Assembly (NCBI GenBank): GCA_024276995.1
Contig: JAJRWB010000050.1
Location: 124,001-188,000 of the forward strand
DNA from: Candidatus Eiseniibacteriota bacterium
GTDB lineage: Bacteria; Orphanbacterota; Orphanbacteria; Orphanbacterales; Orphanbacteraceae
Direction: 5' to 3'
DNA: 64,000 bases
The position numbers and the translations under genes are program-made. Under the pieces are notes generated by a model, which was not told the DNA's origin, made no database searches, and saw only the letters and a list, made by a program, of their open reading frames with translations. Shown here one piece after another: positions 54,223 to 62,479 of this stretch. Each line of letters starts with the position of its first letter. Positions within the stretch are counted from its first letter, which is position 1.

Positions 54223-55458
54223 CAGGTCGCGAAGGGAGAGGGAGCCCTCGGGAAGATCACCGAGAAAGGTGGCGGAGGATGCGTCCTCCGGCGGCCGGGC
54301 GGCGCGCACTTCCGCCGGGGCGCCGTCCAGGGTGAGCATTTTCTCCTCACGGAGGAGAATCATCCTGTGACAGAGATTGGAAAGCTCCCGCACGTTTCCC
54401 TTCCATTGGAGCGTCATCAGCCGTTTGAGCAGCGCGGGCTCGGTGCGAATCTTCTCGCCGCCGCCGTGGACGCGGACGAAGTGCTCCCAGAGGGCGGGGA
54501 TGTCGTTTCGCCTTTCACGCAGCGGCGGGATTCGCAGGGGAATCACATTCAGACGATAAAAGAGGTCCTCGCGGAACGAGCCGTCTCCGATCGCCCTCTC
54601 GAGGTCGGCGTTCGTGGCGGCCACCAAACGCACGTCGACCGGCACGGGCCGGTCGGCACCGACGACATCCACGACCCCCGTCTCGAGAACCCGGAGGAGT
54701 TTCGTTTGGAGATCGGCGGGTAGCTCGCCGATCTCGTCGAGGAAAAGCGTCCCTCCCGATGCGCTCCGGAACTTCCCGCGCTTCTCCCGGCTCGCCCCGG
54801 TGAACGCCCCTTTCACGTGGCCGAAGAGCTCGGACTCGATCAGGTCGCGCGGGATGGCGCCGCAGTTCACCGCCACCAGGGGCGCATCCCGCCGCGTCGA
54901 GAGCTCATGGATGCCTCGGGCAACGAGTTCTTTCCCCGTGCCGCTCTCGCCGGTAATCAGGACCGACGCGTCGGTGGGGCCGACCTGGCGAATCGTGCGG
55001 ACCACTTCTTCCATTTCATCCGATGCATAGACGAGCGGTACCTTCTCGCGCCAATCGTGCAATTTCTCCTTCAGTTTCCGGTTCTCGTCACGGAGTCGCG
55101 CCTGCTCGAGGGCGTTCTCGACGACCAGGCGGAGTTCGTCCCGGTTGTACGGCTTCGTCAGGTAGTTGAAGGCACCGAGCTTCATTGCCTCCACCGCTTC
55201 TTCGATCGTTCCGAACGCGGTGAGCACGATGACAGGGCGGGTATTCTCCTCTTCCCGCATGGTGCGCAGCAAAGTGATCCCGTCCATGACCGGCATCTTG
55301 AGGTCGGTGATCACCAGGTCGACCGGCGAGGCGCGCAACGCATCCAGCCCCTCGCGCCCGTTTACCGCCTCGATAACGGTGTGGCCTTCCGACGAGAGCG
55401 CGAAGGCGAGCACCCCGCGAAGGCCTTCGTCGTCATCGACGAGCAGTATCGTTCCCAT
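54220..55458 (-). CDS. NtrC-family sigma-54 response regulator, interrupted by TAG before its HTH
   Basis: 412 aa to the TAG, from the ATG at 55458 (GGAAGGAAATGGA upstream). Receiver domain 1-120 with phospho-Asp in LVITDLKMPVMDG. AAA+ domain about 145-370: Walker A GESGTGKE, sigma-54 contact loop GAFTGA, Walker B GGTLFLDEIGELP, sensor region AATNADLE and the Arg-finger region REDLFYRLN. The expected C-terminal HTH lies in frame just after the stop (see 54076-54222), so full length would be 460 aa. It probably activates the three sigma-54 promoters nearby, paired with the kinase at 45567. Whether the truncated form can still act without specific DNA binding is open. Confidence 0.88.
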   Translation of the reverse strand: MGTILLVDDDEGLRGVLAFALSSEGHTVIEAVNGREGLDALRASPVDLVITDLKMPVMDGITLLRTMREEENTRPVIVLTAFGTIEEAVEAMKLGAFNYLTKPYNRDELRLVVENALEQARLRDENRKLKEKLHDWREKVPLVYASDEMEEVVRTIRQVGPTDASVLITGESGTGKELVARGIHELSTRRDAPLVAVNCGAIPRDLIESELFGHVKGAFTGASREKRGKFRSASGGTLFLDEIGELPADLQTKLLRVLETGVVDVVGADRPVPVDVRLVAATNADLERAIGDGSFREDLFYRLNVIPLRIPPLRERRNDIPALWEHFVRVHGGGEKIRTEPALLKRLMTLQWKGNVRELSNLCHRMILLREEKMLTLDGAPAEVRAARPPEDASSATFLGDLPEGSLSLRDL

Positions 55459-55627
55459 TCCATTTCCTTCCGGCCGGAGGGGGGGATTCAAGATCCGATT
55501 CAACAATCGGCGAACCGGGCGTCGTGACTCCCTCCCCTCCTCCGGCGGCTCATCGAGCATAGAACAATCTACACCCGGAAGAGATTATTCTGTATATTAT
55601 CCTGGATTCAAAGCAAAAACCGTCTAT

Positions 55628-56485
55628 TCAGCGATCACTCGCACTTTCCGCGCCAAGCCACCCGACGTAGGCCCAGAGGGCGTCGAGATCGCCGGGATCG
55701 AGATGATCTTCATAGGCGGGCATCTCGAGGAGGGCGCGACCTAGGAAGAAGCGGGCGAGAGGATTGCCATCGAACCGATCGCTGATACCTTTTTCCACCC
55801 ACTGATCGAACTCTTCGCGGGAATGCACGAGATCGGAGAAATCGCGCCCACCCCACCAGGGGATGTATCCCTTGAGCGAGCCGGGATTCGGCCTGGCGAA
55901 CCGGCCGCCCGGGCCGTGGCAGCCGAAGCAGCCGAGTTCCTTCCCGCGCCGATAGCCGGCGAGGGCGAGCGGGTCGGACGGGCGCTCTTCCCCATGAACC
56001 GCCTCGACGAAAGCGACGAGGTCGTCGATCTCTCCATCCGAGAGCCTGTCGCCGAACGCCGGCATCACGAGCACCCCGCTATCCCGCTGCTTCTGCCAGC
56101 TCTTGCTTTTCGCCCGTGACTCGGGAACACCGTCCCGGATCCACCCGCGGATTTCCTCGCTGTTGGCGGCGTACATCATCAGGTCACCCTCGAACGTAGG
56201 AACCGAACCGTCGGTGCGCCCCGGGTTGGGCGCACCCCGCAGACCGCCGTCGCCGTGACAGTTGAAGCAACCGTTCGCCTCGGCGAGCCTCCTCCCCCGC
56301 TCGGCCGGGGGGAGATGTGATTCGATAAAGATGAACCACGTCACCCCCCCGGCGAGGAGAATGATCAGCGATGCGATGATGAAGATCGTGCGGACTCCCT
56401 TCCGATCTTCGAAAATACCGAGCGGGCCGATGGCGTTGATGACTATTTCCCCTTCGCCACGAGATCCATTTTGCACTTCGGGCAC
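55628..56485 (-). CDS. Membrane-anchored di-heme cytochrome c
   Basis: Up to 285 aa. An N-terminal anchor (TIFIIASLIILLAGGVTWFIFI) precedes two cytochrome c domains, each with a heme motif: CFNCH (about residue 72) and CFGCH (about 186). Candidate Met ligands lie in LVMPAFGDRL and LEMPAYEDHL. The start is uncertain: the frame overlaps the previous gene by 43 bases, the only early starts are GTGs at 56485 and 56476, and an AAGGGG site sits beside ATA/ATC codons near residue 15. It may move electrons in the periplasm, for example in copper or respiratory redox chemistry. Confidence 0.82.
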   Translation of the reverse strand: MPEVQNGSRGEGEIVINAIGPLGIFEDRKGVRTIFIIASLIILLAGGVTWFIFIESHLPPAERGRRLAEANGCFNCHGDGGLRGAPNPGRTDGSVPTFEGDLMMYAANSEEIRGWIRDGVPESRAKSKSWQKQRDSGVLVMPAFGDRLSDGEIDDLVAFVEAVHGEERPSDPLALAGYRRGKELGCFGCHGPGGRFARPNPGSLKGYIPWWGGRDFSDLVHSREEFDQWVEKGISDRFDGNPLARFFLGRALLEMPAYEDHLDPGDLDALWAYVGWLGAESASDR

Positions 56486-56928
56486 GTACCGGGAGTCGCC
56501 TGCGCGACTTCAGGATGCATCGGGCAGACATAGATCGCGGCACTCTTCTCACCCGTCTTCTTCACCGCCGTCACCTCGATCGACCGGATGCCGTTCCGTT
56601 CGCTCGTGGGACCGGTGACGGTCACGATTTCGGCGGCCAGTTCTTTCGCCGCGTTGAACGGATCGGCATCGGAATGGCTCATGGTGAGCACGTAGAGCGC
56701 GCCGTCGTCGGTGAGAAGCCCCATCGGCATTCCGCCGCGGACACATTTCAGCGCGCAGCTTTGGTGTTCGGCGCCCCTGGCGCCGTGGCCGAGGTAGCAT
56801 CCCATGTCGACGATCTCACCTTGCATCGACACGGCCGCTTCCTCGTGTCCCTTCTCGTCGGCGAATCCCCGTCCCGTGAAGGAGAGCAGCATCGCCAGGC
56901 CGATTACGGTTCCCGTGAGTAACTTCAT
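56443..56928 (-). CDS. Periplasmic protein with heavy-metal-binding C-terminus (paralog 2)
   Basis: 161 aa from the ATG at 56928, overlapping the previous stop (ATGA). Sec signal VIGLAMLLSFTGRGFADE. The shared core (GEIVDMGCYLGHGARGAEHQ, SCALKCVRGGMPMGLLTDDG) is nearly identical to the upstream paralog. Unlike that gene it adds a C-terminal heavy-metal-binding motif, YVCPMHPEVAQ plus GTCPKCKMDLV, of the type found in CusB and copper ATPases. It is probably a periplasmic metal-binding protein, by motif. Confidence 0.78.
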   Translation of the reverse strand: MKLLTGTVIGLAMLLSFTGRGFADEKGHEEAAVSMQGEIVDMGCYLGHGARGAEHQSCALKCVRGGMPMGLLTDDGALYVLTMSHSDADPFNAAKELAAEIVTVTGPTSERNGIRSIEVTAVKKTGEKSAAIYVCPMHPEVAQATPGTCPKCKMDLVAKGK

Positions 56929-57332
56929 TTGGCCACCTTCTTTACCGCTTCCACCTCGATCGACTGGATGCCGTTCCGCTCGCTCTTCGGACCGGTGACG
57001 ACTACGGTTTCCGCCGCCAGCTCCTTCGCGGCGTTGAACGGGTCGGCGTCGGTATGGCTCATGGTGAGGAGATAGAGCGTGCCGTCGTCGGTGAGAAGCC
57101 CCATCGGCATCCCGCCGCGGACGCATTTCAGCGCACAGCTTTGGTGTTCGGCACCCCTCGCGCCATGGCCGAGATAGCATCCCATATCGACGATCTCGCC
57201 CTGGATCGATACGTCCGCCTCTTTCTCGGCGGCCGCCATTTTCTCGTTATGCTCGTCCTCATGGGCGAATCCCTGCCCCGCGAGGGCGAGAAGCATCGCC
57301 AAACCGATCACGGTTCCCATACGTTTTCTCAT
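56925..57332 (-). CDS. Small periplasmic Cys-motif protein (paralog 1)
   Basis: 135 aa with a Sec signal (VIGLAMLLALAGQGFAHE), followed by His/Glu-rich EDEHNEKMAAAEKE. The core carries three conserved Cys in DMGCYLGHGA and SCALKCVRGG. It lacks the heavy-metal-binding tail of its downstream copy. I recognise no named family; the Cys pattern and setting suggest metal binding or a folded OB-like exported domain. It lies 85 bases after the barrel gene, across a perfect palindrome. Confidence 0.72.
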   Translation of the reverse strand: MRKRMGTVIGLAMLLALAGQGFAHEDEHNEKMAAAEKEADVSIQGEIVDMGCYLGHGARGAEHQSCALKCVRGGMPMGLLTDDGTLYLLTMSHTDADPFNAAKELAAETVVVTGPKSERNGIQSIEVEAVKKVAK

Positions 57333-57375
57333 TGAAACATTCTCCTTTCAGACTTGTTCTTCAATTCCCTGTTGC

Positions 57376-57395
57376 AGTCCCGTTCGAACGGGACT
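57376..57395. repeat. Perfect 20-base inverted repeat between exported-protein genes
   Basis: AGTCCCGTTCGAACGGGACT is self-complementary over all 20 bases. In RNA it forms a strong hairpin of 7-8 bp with a UCGA/TTCGAA loop. No T-tract follows on either strand, so it may be an attenuator, an mRNA stabiliser or an operator rather than a standard terminator. Confidence 0.55.
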
Positions 57396-57417
57396 TTCGT
57401 TGCTATTCCCGGGTGGA

Positions 57418-58260
57418 CTATCCTCCTCGCGGCTTCCACCGGTAGGAAGGATGCCACGCCATCTGAAGCGCCAATCCCTCGTCCGGGCTGGTGTCGGTGA
57501 TCCCTCTTGACGCGAGCAACGACACCAGGAAGCTCCGGGAGAGAGGCAACCCGCCTCCTAAAGATATTTCAGTATAGGCGGGATCACCATCGTGGCTCGC
57601 GGACGAGGCGACCACCCCCGCGAGGAGATATCCGCCGAACCACGAAGGCCTGTAGCTCATGGTGAGCGATCCCGTGGCGAGACTATTGTAGTGCACCCCT
57701 TCCGGCTCGCCGAGATCGAGATACCCCGCTTCGGCGAGAACAAGGGCGCGCCCGTACACCCTTTGTGCGAGAAGACTGATGCCCCAGTCATTCGCCCCGC
57801 TCCCGAGCACCGAATCTTCCCGCCGGAGCGAGACCTTTCCCCGCCCGCGAATCCAGACGGCGCCCTTTCGGCCATAGCGGTTCGGCGGATCGCCGAGAAT
57901 CCTCCTCGTCACGGTGGCATAGAAGGAACTGAGGCCCGATTCCGGACTGGGGAGGCCGGCGGCGGTGCCGTCGGGCCGCCAGGCGAGCCATGTGGCGCCC
58001 GTTCTCAGGCTCCATGGATCGGTACGGAAGCCGACGCTCGTGTAGCTGATCCAGTACGTCGCGCCCCCGGCCGCCCTGCTTCCCTCGCCGATGCGAAGCC
58101 AGCGAACCGTCTGGGATACCGACGTCAGCTCGTTGCCCCGTGCTGCACCAGTGGAAACGCTCACCGCCACGGCGAGAGCGAACCACGCAGCGATCGTTCC
58201 GCGCTTGACGGCCACGGTACGGCGCGATCGGATCCGCCTATCGATGTATGGGTATCTCAT
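57418..58260 (-). CDS. Predicted outer-membrane barrel or exported protein in the metal operon
   Basis: About 280 aa from the ATG at 58260, four bases after the upstream stop; a GTG at 58215 is an alternative. The signal is TIAAWFALAVAVSVSTGAARG. The mature part has alternating strands (YWISYTSVGFRTDPW, LSSFYATVTRRILGD, ATGSLTMSYRPSWFGGYLLAGVV) as in outer-membrane transporter-like barrels. I recognise no exact family. Its place between the Met-rich gene and the metal-binding paralogs suggests a role in metal handling. Confidence 0.6.
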   Translation of the reverse strand: MRYPYIDRRIRSRRTVAVKRGTIAAWFALAVAVSVSTGAARGNELTSVSQTVRWLRIGEGSRAAGGATYWISYTSVGFRTDPWSLRTGATWLAWRPDGTAAGLPSPESGLSSFYATVTRRILGDPPNRYGRKGAVWIRGRGKVSLRREDSVLGSGANDWGISLLAQRVYGRALVLAEAGYLDLGEPEGVHYNSLATGSLTMSYRPSWFGGYLLAGVVASSASHDGDPAYTEISLGGGLPLSRSFLVSLLASRGITDTSPDEGLALQMAWHPSYRWKPRGG

Positions 58261-58264
58261 CCGG

Positions 58265-58840
58265 TCAATGGTCCATATCCGCGGGACCGGCGCCGGCGAC
58301 GCGGCCCGCATGGCTCGACTCCCCGTGGCCGGCTTCCCTGCCGGACCCCACGTCGTCGATCACGCTCATGACGCCGTGCCCCGCCTTGATCATCGTGTCG
58401 ATCTGTTCGGCGAGCTCATTCATCGCGTCCCGGGCGGTGTCCTCATCCATCCCATCCCCACCGGCGCCTTCCATCCACTGTTGCAGATTCTCGATCATCC
58501 TGTCCATGTGCGGGCCGATCTCTTCCATCTCATTCGCCATCGCCAGCATGACGCTCATCCCTTGGTCGCCGCCGCCGGCCATCTCCTCCGTCCAGGTGTC
58601 GACCACGTGCGCGTGAAAGCCGTGGATCTCCTCCACCATCTGGGACATCTGATCGATCATCAGCGACATCTGCTCCATGATGTCGTCGGAGTGCATCCCT
58701 GCGTGGTTCATCATTTCCGCGCCTCGGGGGTAGTCTCCCCCCATCGGCTCCCCGTTCTGCGCCATGGCGGGATGAACGAGAAAAGCCAGCGCCAAGAGTG
58801 GCCACCCCCGCAAGCCGGACAACCGAGTCATTTGAACCAT
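58265..58840 (-). CDS. Met/His-rich periplasmic protein, probable metal binder
   Basis: 191 aa from the ATG at 58840, with GGAGGAACGAAAG upstream. Sec signal WPLLALAFLVHPAMAQ. The mature protein is very rich in Met and His (MMNHAGMHSDDIMEQMSLMI, MSVMLAMANEMEEIGPHMDRM), with predicted amphipathic helices. Clustered Met/His is typical of periplasmic Cu(I)/Ag(I) binding proteins. It is the first gene behind a sigma-54 promoter and probably leads a message running down through the barrel, paralogs and cytochrome. Confidence 0.7.
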   Translation of the reverse strand: MVQMTRLSGLRGWPLLALAFLVHPAMAQNGEPMGGDYPRGAEMMNHAGMHSDDIMEQMSLMIDQMSQMVEEIHGFHAHVVDTWTEEMAGGGDQGMSVMLAMANEMEEIGPHMDRMIENLQQWMEGAGGDGMDEDTARDAMNELAEQIDTMIKAGHGVMSVIDDVGSGREAGHGESSHAGRVAGAGPADMDH

Positions 58841-58905
58841 CTTTCGTTCCTCCTCCGTTTCGCGGGGCGCCGCCGCCCGCTTCTTCCGTTCCCCCCGCAA
58901 GGAAA

Positions 58906-58920
58906 GCAACTGCCGTGCCG
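58906..58920 (-). promoter_or_regulatory. Sigma-54 promoter before the Met/His-rich gene
   Basis: Minus strand: CGGCACGGCAGTTGCTTT. GG (58919-58918), ten bases, GC (58907-58906). The -12 box TTGCT is perfect; the -24 box CGGCACG has one mismatch. The predicted start near 58894 is about 54 bases before the ATG at 58840. The rest of the 236-base gap (58841-59076) shows no gene. Confidence 0.78.
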
Positions 58921-59076
58921 AAACATAACTTCTTTCATTTCAAGAGGGTCGTGTTCGAATAGCGCCCGCCCGGGCCAAGAGTGAAGAATATGCTCCATTC
59001 AAATGATAATAATCTTCGGCGTTTCGCGCATCCGTTGATTGCCCGGAACGGCCGGCGCCCCCTCCGGCGAGGGCGG

Positions 59077-60186
59077 TCAACTCTCCTGCAGCGTGGATAC
59101 ATGATCCCTGAAGGCGGACCGAAGGGCCACCGGGAGCGATCCCGCGATGCTCAGAACGAGGACGATGGCGAGTACCTGGACGAATAGACCGGGAGACCAA
59201 AGGATCCCGGAAGCCGCCTCCCTGTCCTGGAGAAAGACGAGGATCACTCCCGATCCGTAGCCGAGGATCGCCCCGAGAACGCCGGTGATGACCGAGCGCA
59301 GCGCGAGGGTCGAAAAAACGCCTACCGGGGTTCCGCCCGTGGCGATCACCGTGGAGATCTCGATTCGCCTTTCGGTCGAATTGAGATACGACCAGAAGAG
59401 GATCGACAGGGCGGCCACGAAGGCCGCCACCATGTAGAGAATCATGCGGTTTTCCCCGAGTCCGCCGAATACCCGGCGCTCTACTTCTCCCGGCGGATTG
59501 GAGGGGATCACCGACAGATCGGGGCGCGTGTCTTGAAGCAGCGTCAAGGGGCCATCGATCGTCTGTCCGGGCCGGAGGAAGAGGCGGATCTCGTTGGCCT
59601 CTGCGGCGATTCCTTCCTCGCGAAGATCGGCGCGGCGCAGGAACAAGGCGAGATCCTCCACGGTTCCCGTCGACGGCAGCACCGCCGCCACGGGCCACTC
59701 CCCTCCCAGAAGCGGAATCGTCTCACCCGCATCGGTATGCAGTGTACGCGCCAGCTGGGATCCCAGAACCACGCTCCCTCCCGGCAGTTGCTTCAGCGCA
59801 TCGAAAGGGGTGACGATATCACCCGGATCGAAGCCGATCACATGGACGCTCTTCCCGCCGACCTCCTCGACTCTCAGATGCCGGCTTTCCATGTTCCGGA
59901 CCGATCGGGAGAGCTTCTTTTCGATGAACGATGCCGTTCCCTCGGGAAGATAAGACGTTCCGAGACGGAAACGCTCCAGGTCGATCTGACTCAACCCCCC
60001 GGGGATGATGCGCAGGGCCGGTCCCTTGAAATCGATCCGCGATGCAACGGCGACCTCGCGCGCCCTCGACACGAGCTCGAGCGTCGTGCACAGGGCGATC
60101 ACCACAGCGACCGCCGCAACACTCAGGACGAACGATCGCCTGCGGGCGGTCAGCTCCCTCCACGCGAGCAGCATCGATCCGTTCAT
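59077..60186 (-). CDS. FtsX/MacB-type ABC transporter permease
   Basis: 369 aa. One N-terminal span (SFVLSVAAVAVVIALCTTLEL), a periplasmic domain of about 200 residues, and three C-terminal spans (MILYMVAAFVAALSILFWSY, LRSVITGVLGAILGYGSGVI, FVQVLAIVLVLSIAGSLPVAL) give the FtsX/MacB layout. The ATG overlaps the ATPase stop (ATGA). With the second permease at 60883 it probably forms a heterodimeric mechanotransmission exporter or lipoprotein-handling complex. The substrate is unknown. Confidence 0.82.
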   Translation of the reverse strand: MNGSMLLAWRELTARRRSFVLSVAAVAVVIALCTTLELVSRAREVAVASRIDFKGPALRIIPGGLSQIDLERFRLGTSYLPEGTASFIEKKLSRSVRNMESRHLRVEEVGGKSVHVIGFDPGDIVTPFDALKQLPGGSVVLGSQLARTLHTDAGETIPLLGGEWPVAAVLPSTGTVEDLALFLRRADLREEGIAAEANEIRLFLRPGQTIDGPLTLLQDTRPDLSVIPSNPPGEVERRVFGGLGENRMILYMVAAFVAALSILFWSYLNSTERRIEISTVIATGGTPVGVFSTLALRSVITGVLGAILGYGSGVILVFLQDREAASGILWSPGLFVQVLAIVLVLSIAGSLPVALRSAFRDHVSTLQES

Positions 60187-60881
60187 TGGTACATCATCCC
60201 CCCGCTCACCGCATGATCACACTCGACCTCGCCCGACAGAAGCTTCACGACACGCGGACTCATCCTGGCGAAACGGAGATCGTGGGTAACGACGATAATG
60301 GTCAGACCGTCGTTGTTCAGATCACGAAACATGTCGACCACCTCACGGGTGAGCAAGTTGTCGAGATTACCCGTCGGCTCGTCCGCGAGGAGCATGTCCG
60401 GGTCGTTCACCAGGCTGCGGCAGAGGGCGACCCGCTGCCGTTCGCCGACGCTCAACTCCCCCGGTCGGTGACCGAGCCTCTCTTCCAGGCCGAGTCGCTC
60501 AAGCATCCCCGACGCCTTCTCCATGCTCTCCCGGCGGGATCGTCCCTCCAGGATGGCGGGGAAAGCGACGTTCTCGACACACGACAGGTAGGGAATGAGG
60601 TTGAACGTCTGGAACATGAATCCCAGTTTCTTTCGCCTCAGCGAAGCTCTCTTGCCGGGGGAGAGCGAATAGATATCAACGTCGTCGATCAGCACCGAGC
60701 CTTCACTCGGTTCGAGCATCGCTCCGGCCGAGAAAAGGAGCGTGCTTTTGCCGCTCCCGCTCGGCCCGATAACAGTGAGGAACTCGCCGCGGTTGACGAA
60801 AAGGCTCACATCGCGGAGTGCACGCACGGGCGCGCCGTTCCTTCCCGGATACGTTTTTGATACGGATTTCAGTTCAAGCAT
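60183..60881 (-). CDS. ABC transporter ATPase (LolD/MacB type)
   Basis: 232 aa. Walker A GPSGSGKST, signature LSVGERQRVALCRSL, Walker B MLLADEPTGNLD and switch His VVTHD are all intact. The type is the LolD/MacB/FtsE branch that drives FtsX-like permeases. It lies between two permease genes with 1-base spacing upstream and a 4-base overlap downstream. Confidence 0.92.
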   Translation of the reverse strand: MLELKSVSKTYPGRNGAPVRALRDVSLFVNRGEFLTVIGPSGSGKSTLLFSAGAMLEPSEGSVLIDDVDIYSLSPGKRASLRRKKLGFMFQTFNLIPYLSCVENVAFPAILEGRSRRESMEKASGMLERLGLEERLGHRPGELSVGERQRVALCRSLVNDPDMLLADEPTGNLDNLLTREVVDMFRDLNNDGLTIIVVTHDLRFARMSPRVVKLLSGEVECDHAVSGGMMYQ

Positions 60882-60882
60882 G

Positions 60883-61989
60883 TCAGATCTCCCTGAGAAC
60901 GGTTGTCGGGTCGAGGGTCGCCGCGCGCCGCGCGGGGAAGAATGCCGCGGCCAGGCTGATCAAGATCGCCACCAGAAGAGGACGACCCAGCACGCCCGGC
61001 GCGGCGGCGAGAGCGGGTCCGTTGAACAGGGAAAGGACCCGGGCGGCAAGGGGAACGCCGAGATAGAATCCCCCGAGAACGCCGAGGGTTCCCACCACCC
61101 CGGCGACGATCATGAAGAAGAGCGTCACCGCCGCGGGACGTGCTCCGATTGCGAGGAGCAGACCGATCTCCCGGATCTGGCGCCGGATCTGGAACGAGAT
61201 CAGGACCGCGATCACTCCCGCAACAAGGAAGGCGGCCATGACCGACAGCACCTTGGAGTATCTTTTCACCGAAGCGTGACTTTCGATCTGGGAAGCGAGT
61301 ACCCCCTCGGCGGTGATCGCCCTCGTGCCGGGAAGCACCTTCTCGACGCTCGCCGCCAGGGTCGTTATGTCGATGCTGCACCAGCACCCACCCATATGAA
61401 TCGCATTGATCTCCCCCCGGCGATCCAAAATATCCTGAGCCACACCGAGTTCGGTGAACACCGCCATGCTCATTCCCCCCGTGAGGCCCGGGGCGATCAG
61501 CGAGACCTCCAAGTCTTTCCCGCCGGCGCGGACCACGTCGCCCTCGGAGAGACCGAGCGCCGTCGCCGCCGCCACTCCCCAGGCGGAAGCGATCGCCCCC
61601 GGGCTCACCGCCCTCGGGATCGCCCGTTCGACCCCCTTCTGCCCGACCAGGACGAGTTCCCTGCCGTCGATCTCCACGTTCCCGTACAGGCGGGGGGTCA
61701 TCCCCTTCACCTTGCCGCCGATCGCCGAAGCACTCACCTTGGCGGGGTACGTGTCGGGCATCGAATCGTCGCCATAGCGCAACGTATAATAGGAAGAAAG
61801 ATCCGCATTCTCGGAGAGAACCAGGATGTTGTTGCCCAGTTGGTGGGCGAGATCGTGGACCTGACTCTCGGCGGTGGCCGCCAGTGACTGCTGAACGCGG
61901 ATCGCCGCAGCCGCGGCCGCGATCAGAATGATGGCGGCGACGTACTCGACCGATCTCGAACGAACGCTCTTGAGTATCAACCCGATCAT
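60883..61989 (-). CDS. FtsX/MacB-type ABC transporter permease (second)
   Basis: 368 aa, with the same four-span layout as the gene at 59077. N-terminal span YVAAIILIAAAAAAIRVQQSL, a large external domain, then VLSVMAAFLVAGVIAVLISF, LFFMIVAGVVGTLGVLGGFY and LGRPLLVAILISLAAAFFPARRAATLDPTTVLREI; the last segment is the conserved MacB/LolC end. GGCWCSIDI in the external domain has two Cys close together. It lies 85 bases after the receiver gene, and no adaptor (MacA-like) is present. Confidence 0.85.
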   Translation of the reverse strand: MIGLILKSVRSRSVEYVAAIILIAAAAAAIRVQQSLAATAESQVHDLAHQLGNNILVLSENADLSSYYTLRYGDDSMPDTYPAKVSASAIGGKVKGMTPRLYGNVEIDGRELVLVGQKGVERAIPRAVSPGAIASAWGVAAATALGLSEGDVVRAGGKDLEVSLIAPGLTGGMSMAVFTELGVAQDILDRRGEINAIHMGGCWCSIDITTLAASVEKVLPGTRAITAEGVLASQIESHASVKRYSKVLSVMAAFLVAGVIAVLISFQIRRQIREIGLLLAIGARPAAVTLFFMIVAGVVGTLGVLGGFYLGVPLAARVLSLFNGPALAAAPGVLGRPLLVAILISLAAAFFPARRAATLDPTTVLREI

Positions 61990-62074
61990 GTGTGGACTCC
62001 TGCGCCGGCCCGCCGGTGGGCGGCCGGCCCGGTCGGGCGAGTCCGCCTGCGACGGCGGCGCCCGGGCTGTCGGT

Positions 62075-62479
62075 TCAGTTCGTGGAGGACCGGGCCGCCA
62101 TGAAGCGGTCGCGCGCCTCCTTCGGATTCAGAACGGTGGACACCGCCTTCCGCAGTTCGTCCCGGTCGTACGGCTTGTCGAGCTGGTGTATGACCCCCAG
62201 CTCCACCGCCTCCTGGATCTGCCCGTTGCTCCCGTACGCGCTGATCACGATACTCGGGATCGAAAGGCCGAGATTCCGCGTGATGCGGAGGAGAGACATG
62301 CCGTCGATCCGGCTCATCTTCAAATCGGTGATGATCAGCGAGGGTACGGCGAAGGTGATGATCCTTAACGCCTCCTCCCCGCTCGCCGCCTCCACGACGT
62401 CATATCCTGTGCTGCGAAGGGTGAACGAGATCACTTCCCTCACGCCCGAGTCATCATCAACCAGCAAGATGTATCCCAT
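62075..62479 (-). CDS. Stand-alone receiver-domain response regulator
   Basis: 134 aa from the ATG at 62479 (GAGGAGGTTGG upstream). A single receiver domain with acidic patch LLVDDD, phospho-Asp in LIITDLKMSRIDG, Ser in VISAYG and Lys in LDKPYDRDEL. No output domain follows. It is clearly related to the receiver of the NtrC-type regulator at 54220 (same ILLVDDD and KPY-RDEL frame). It probably works as a phosphorelay or CheY-like protein, and heads the ABC transporter operon behind a sigma-54 promoter. Confidence 0.88.
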   Translation of the reverse strand: MGYILLVDDDSGVREVISFTLRSTGYDVVEAASGEEALRIITFAVPSLIITDLKMSRIDGMSLLRITRNLGLSIPSIVISAYGSNGQIQEAVELGVIHQLDKPYDRDELRKAVSTVLNPKEARDRFMAARSSTN

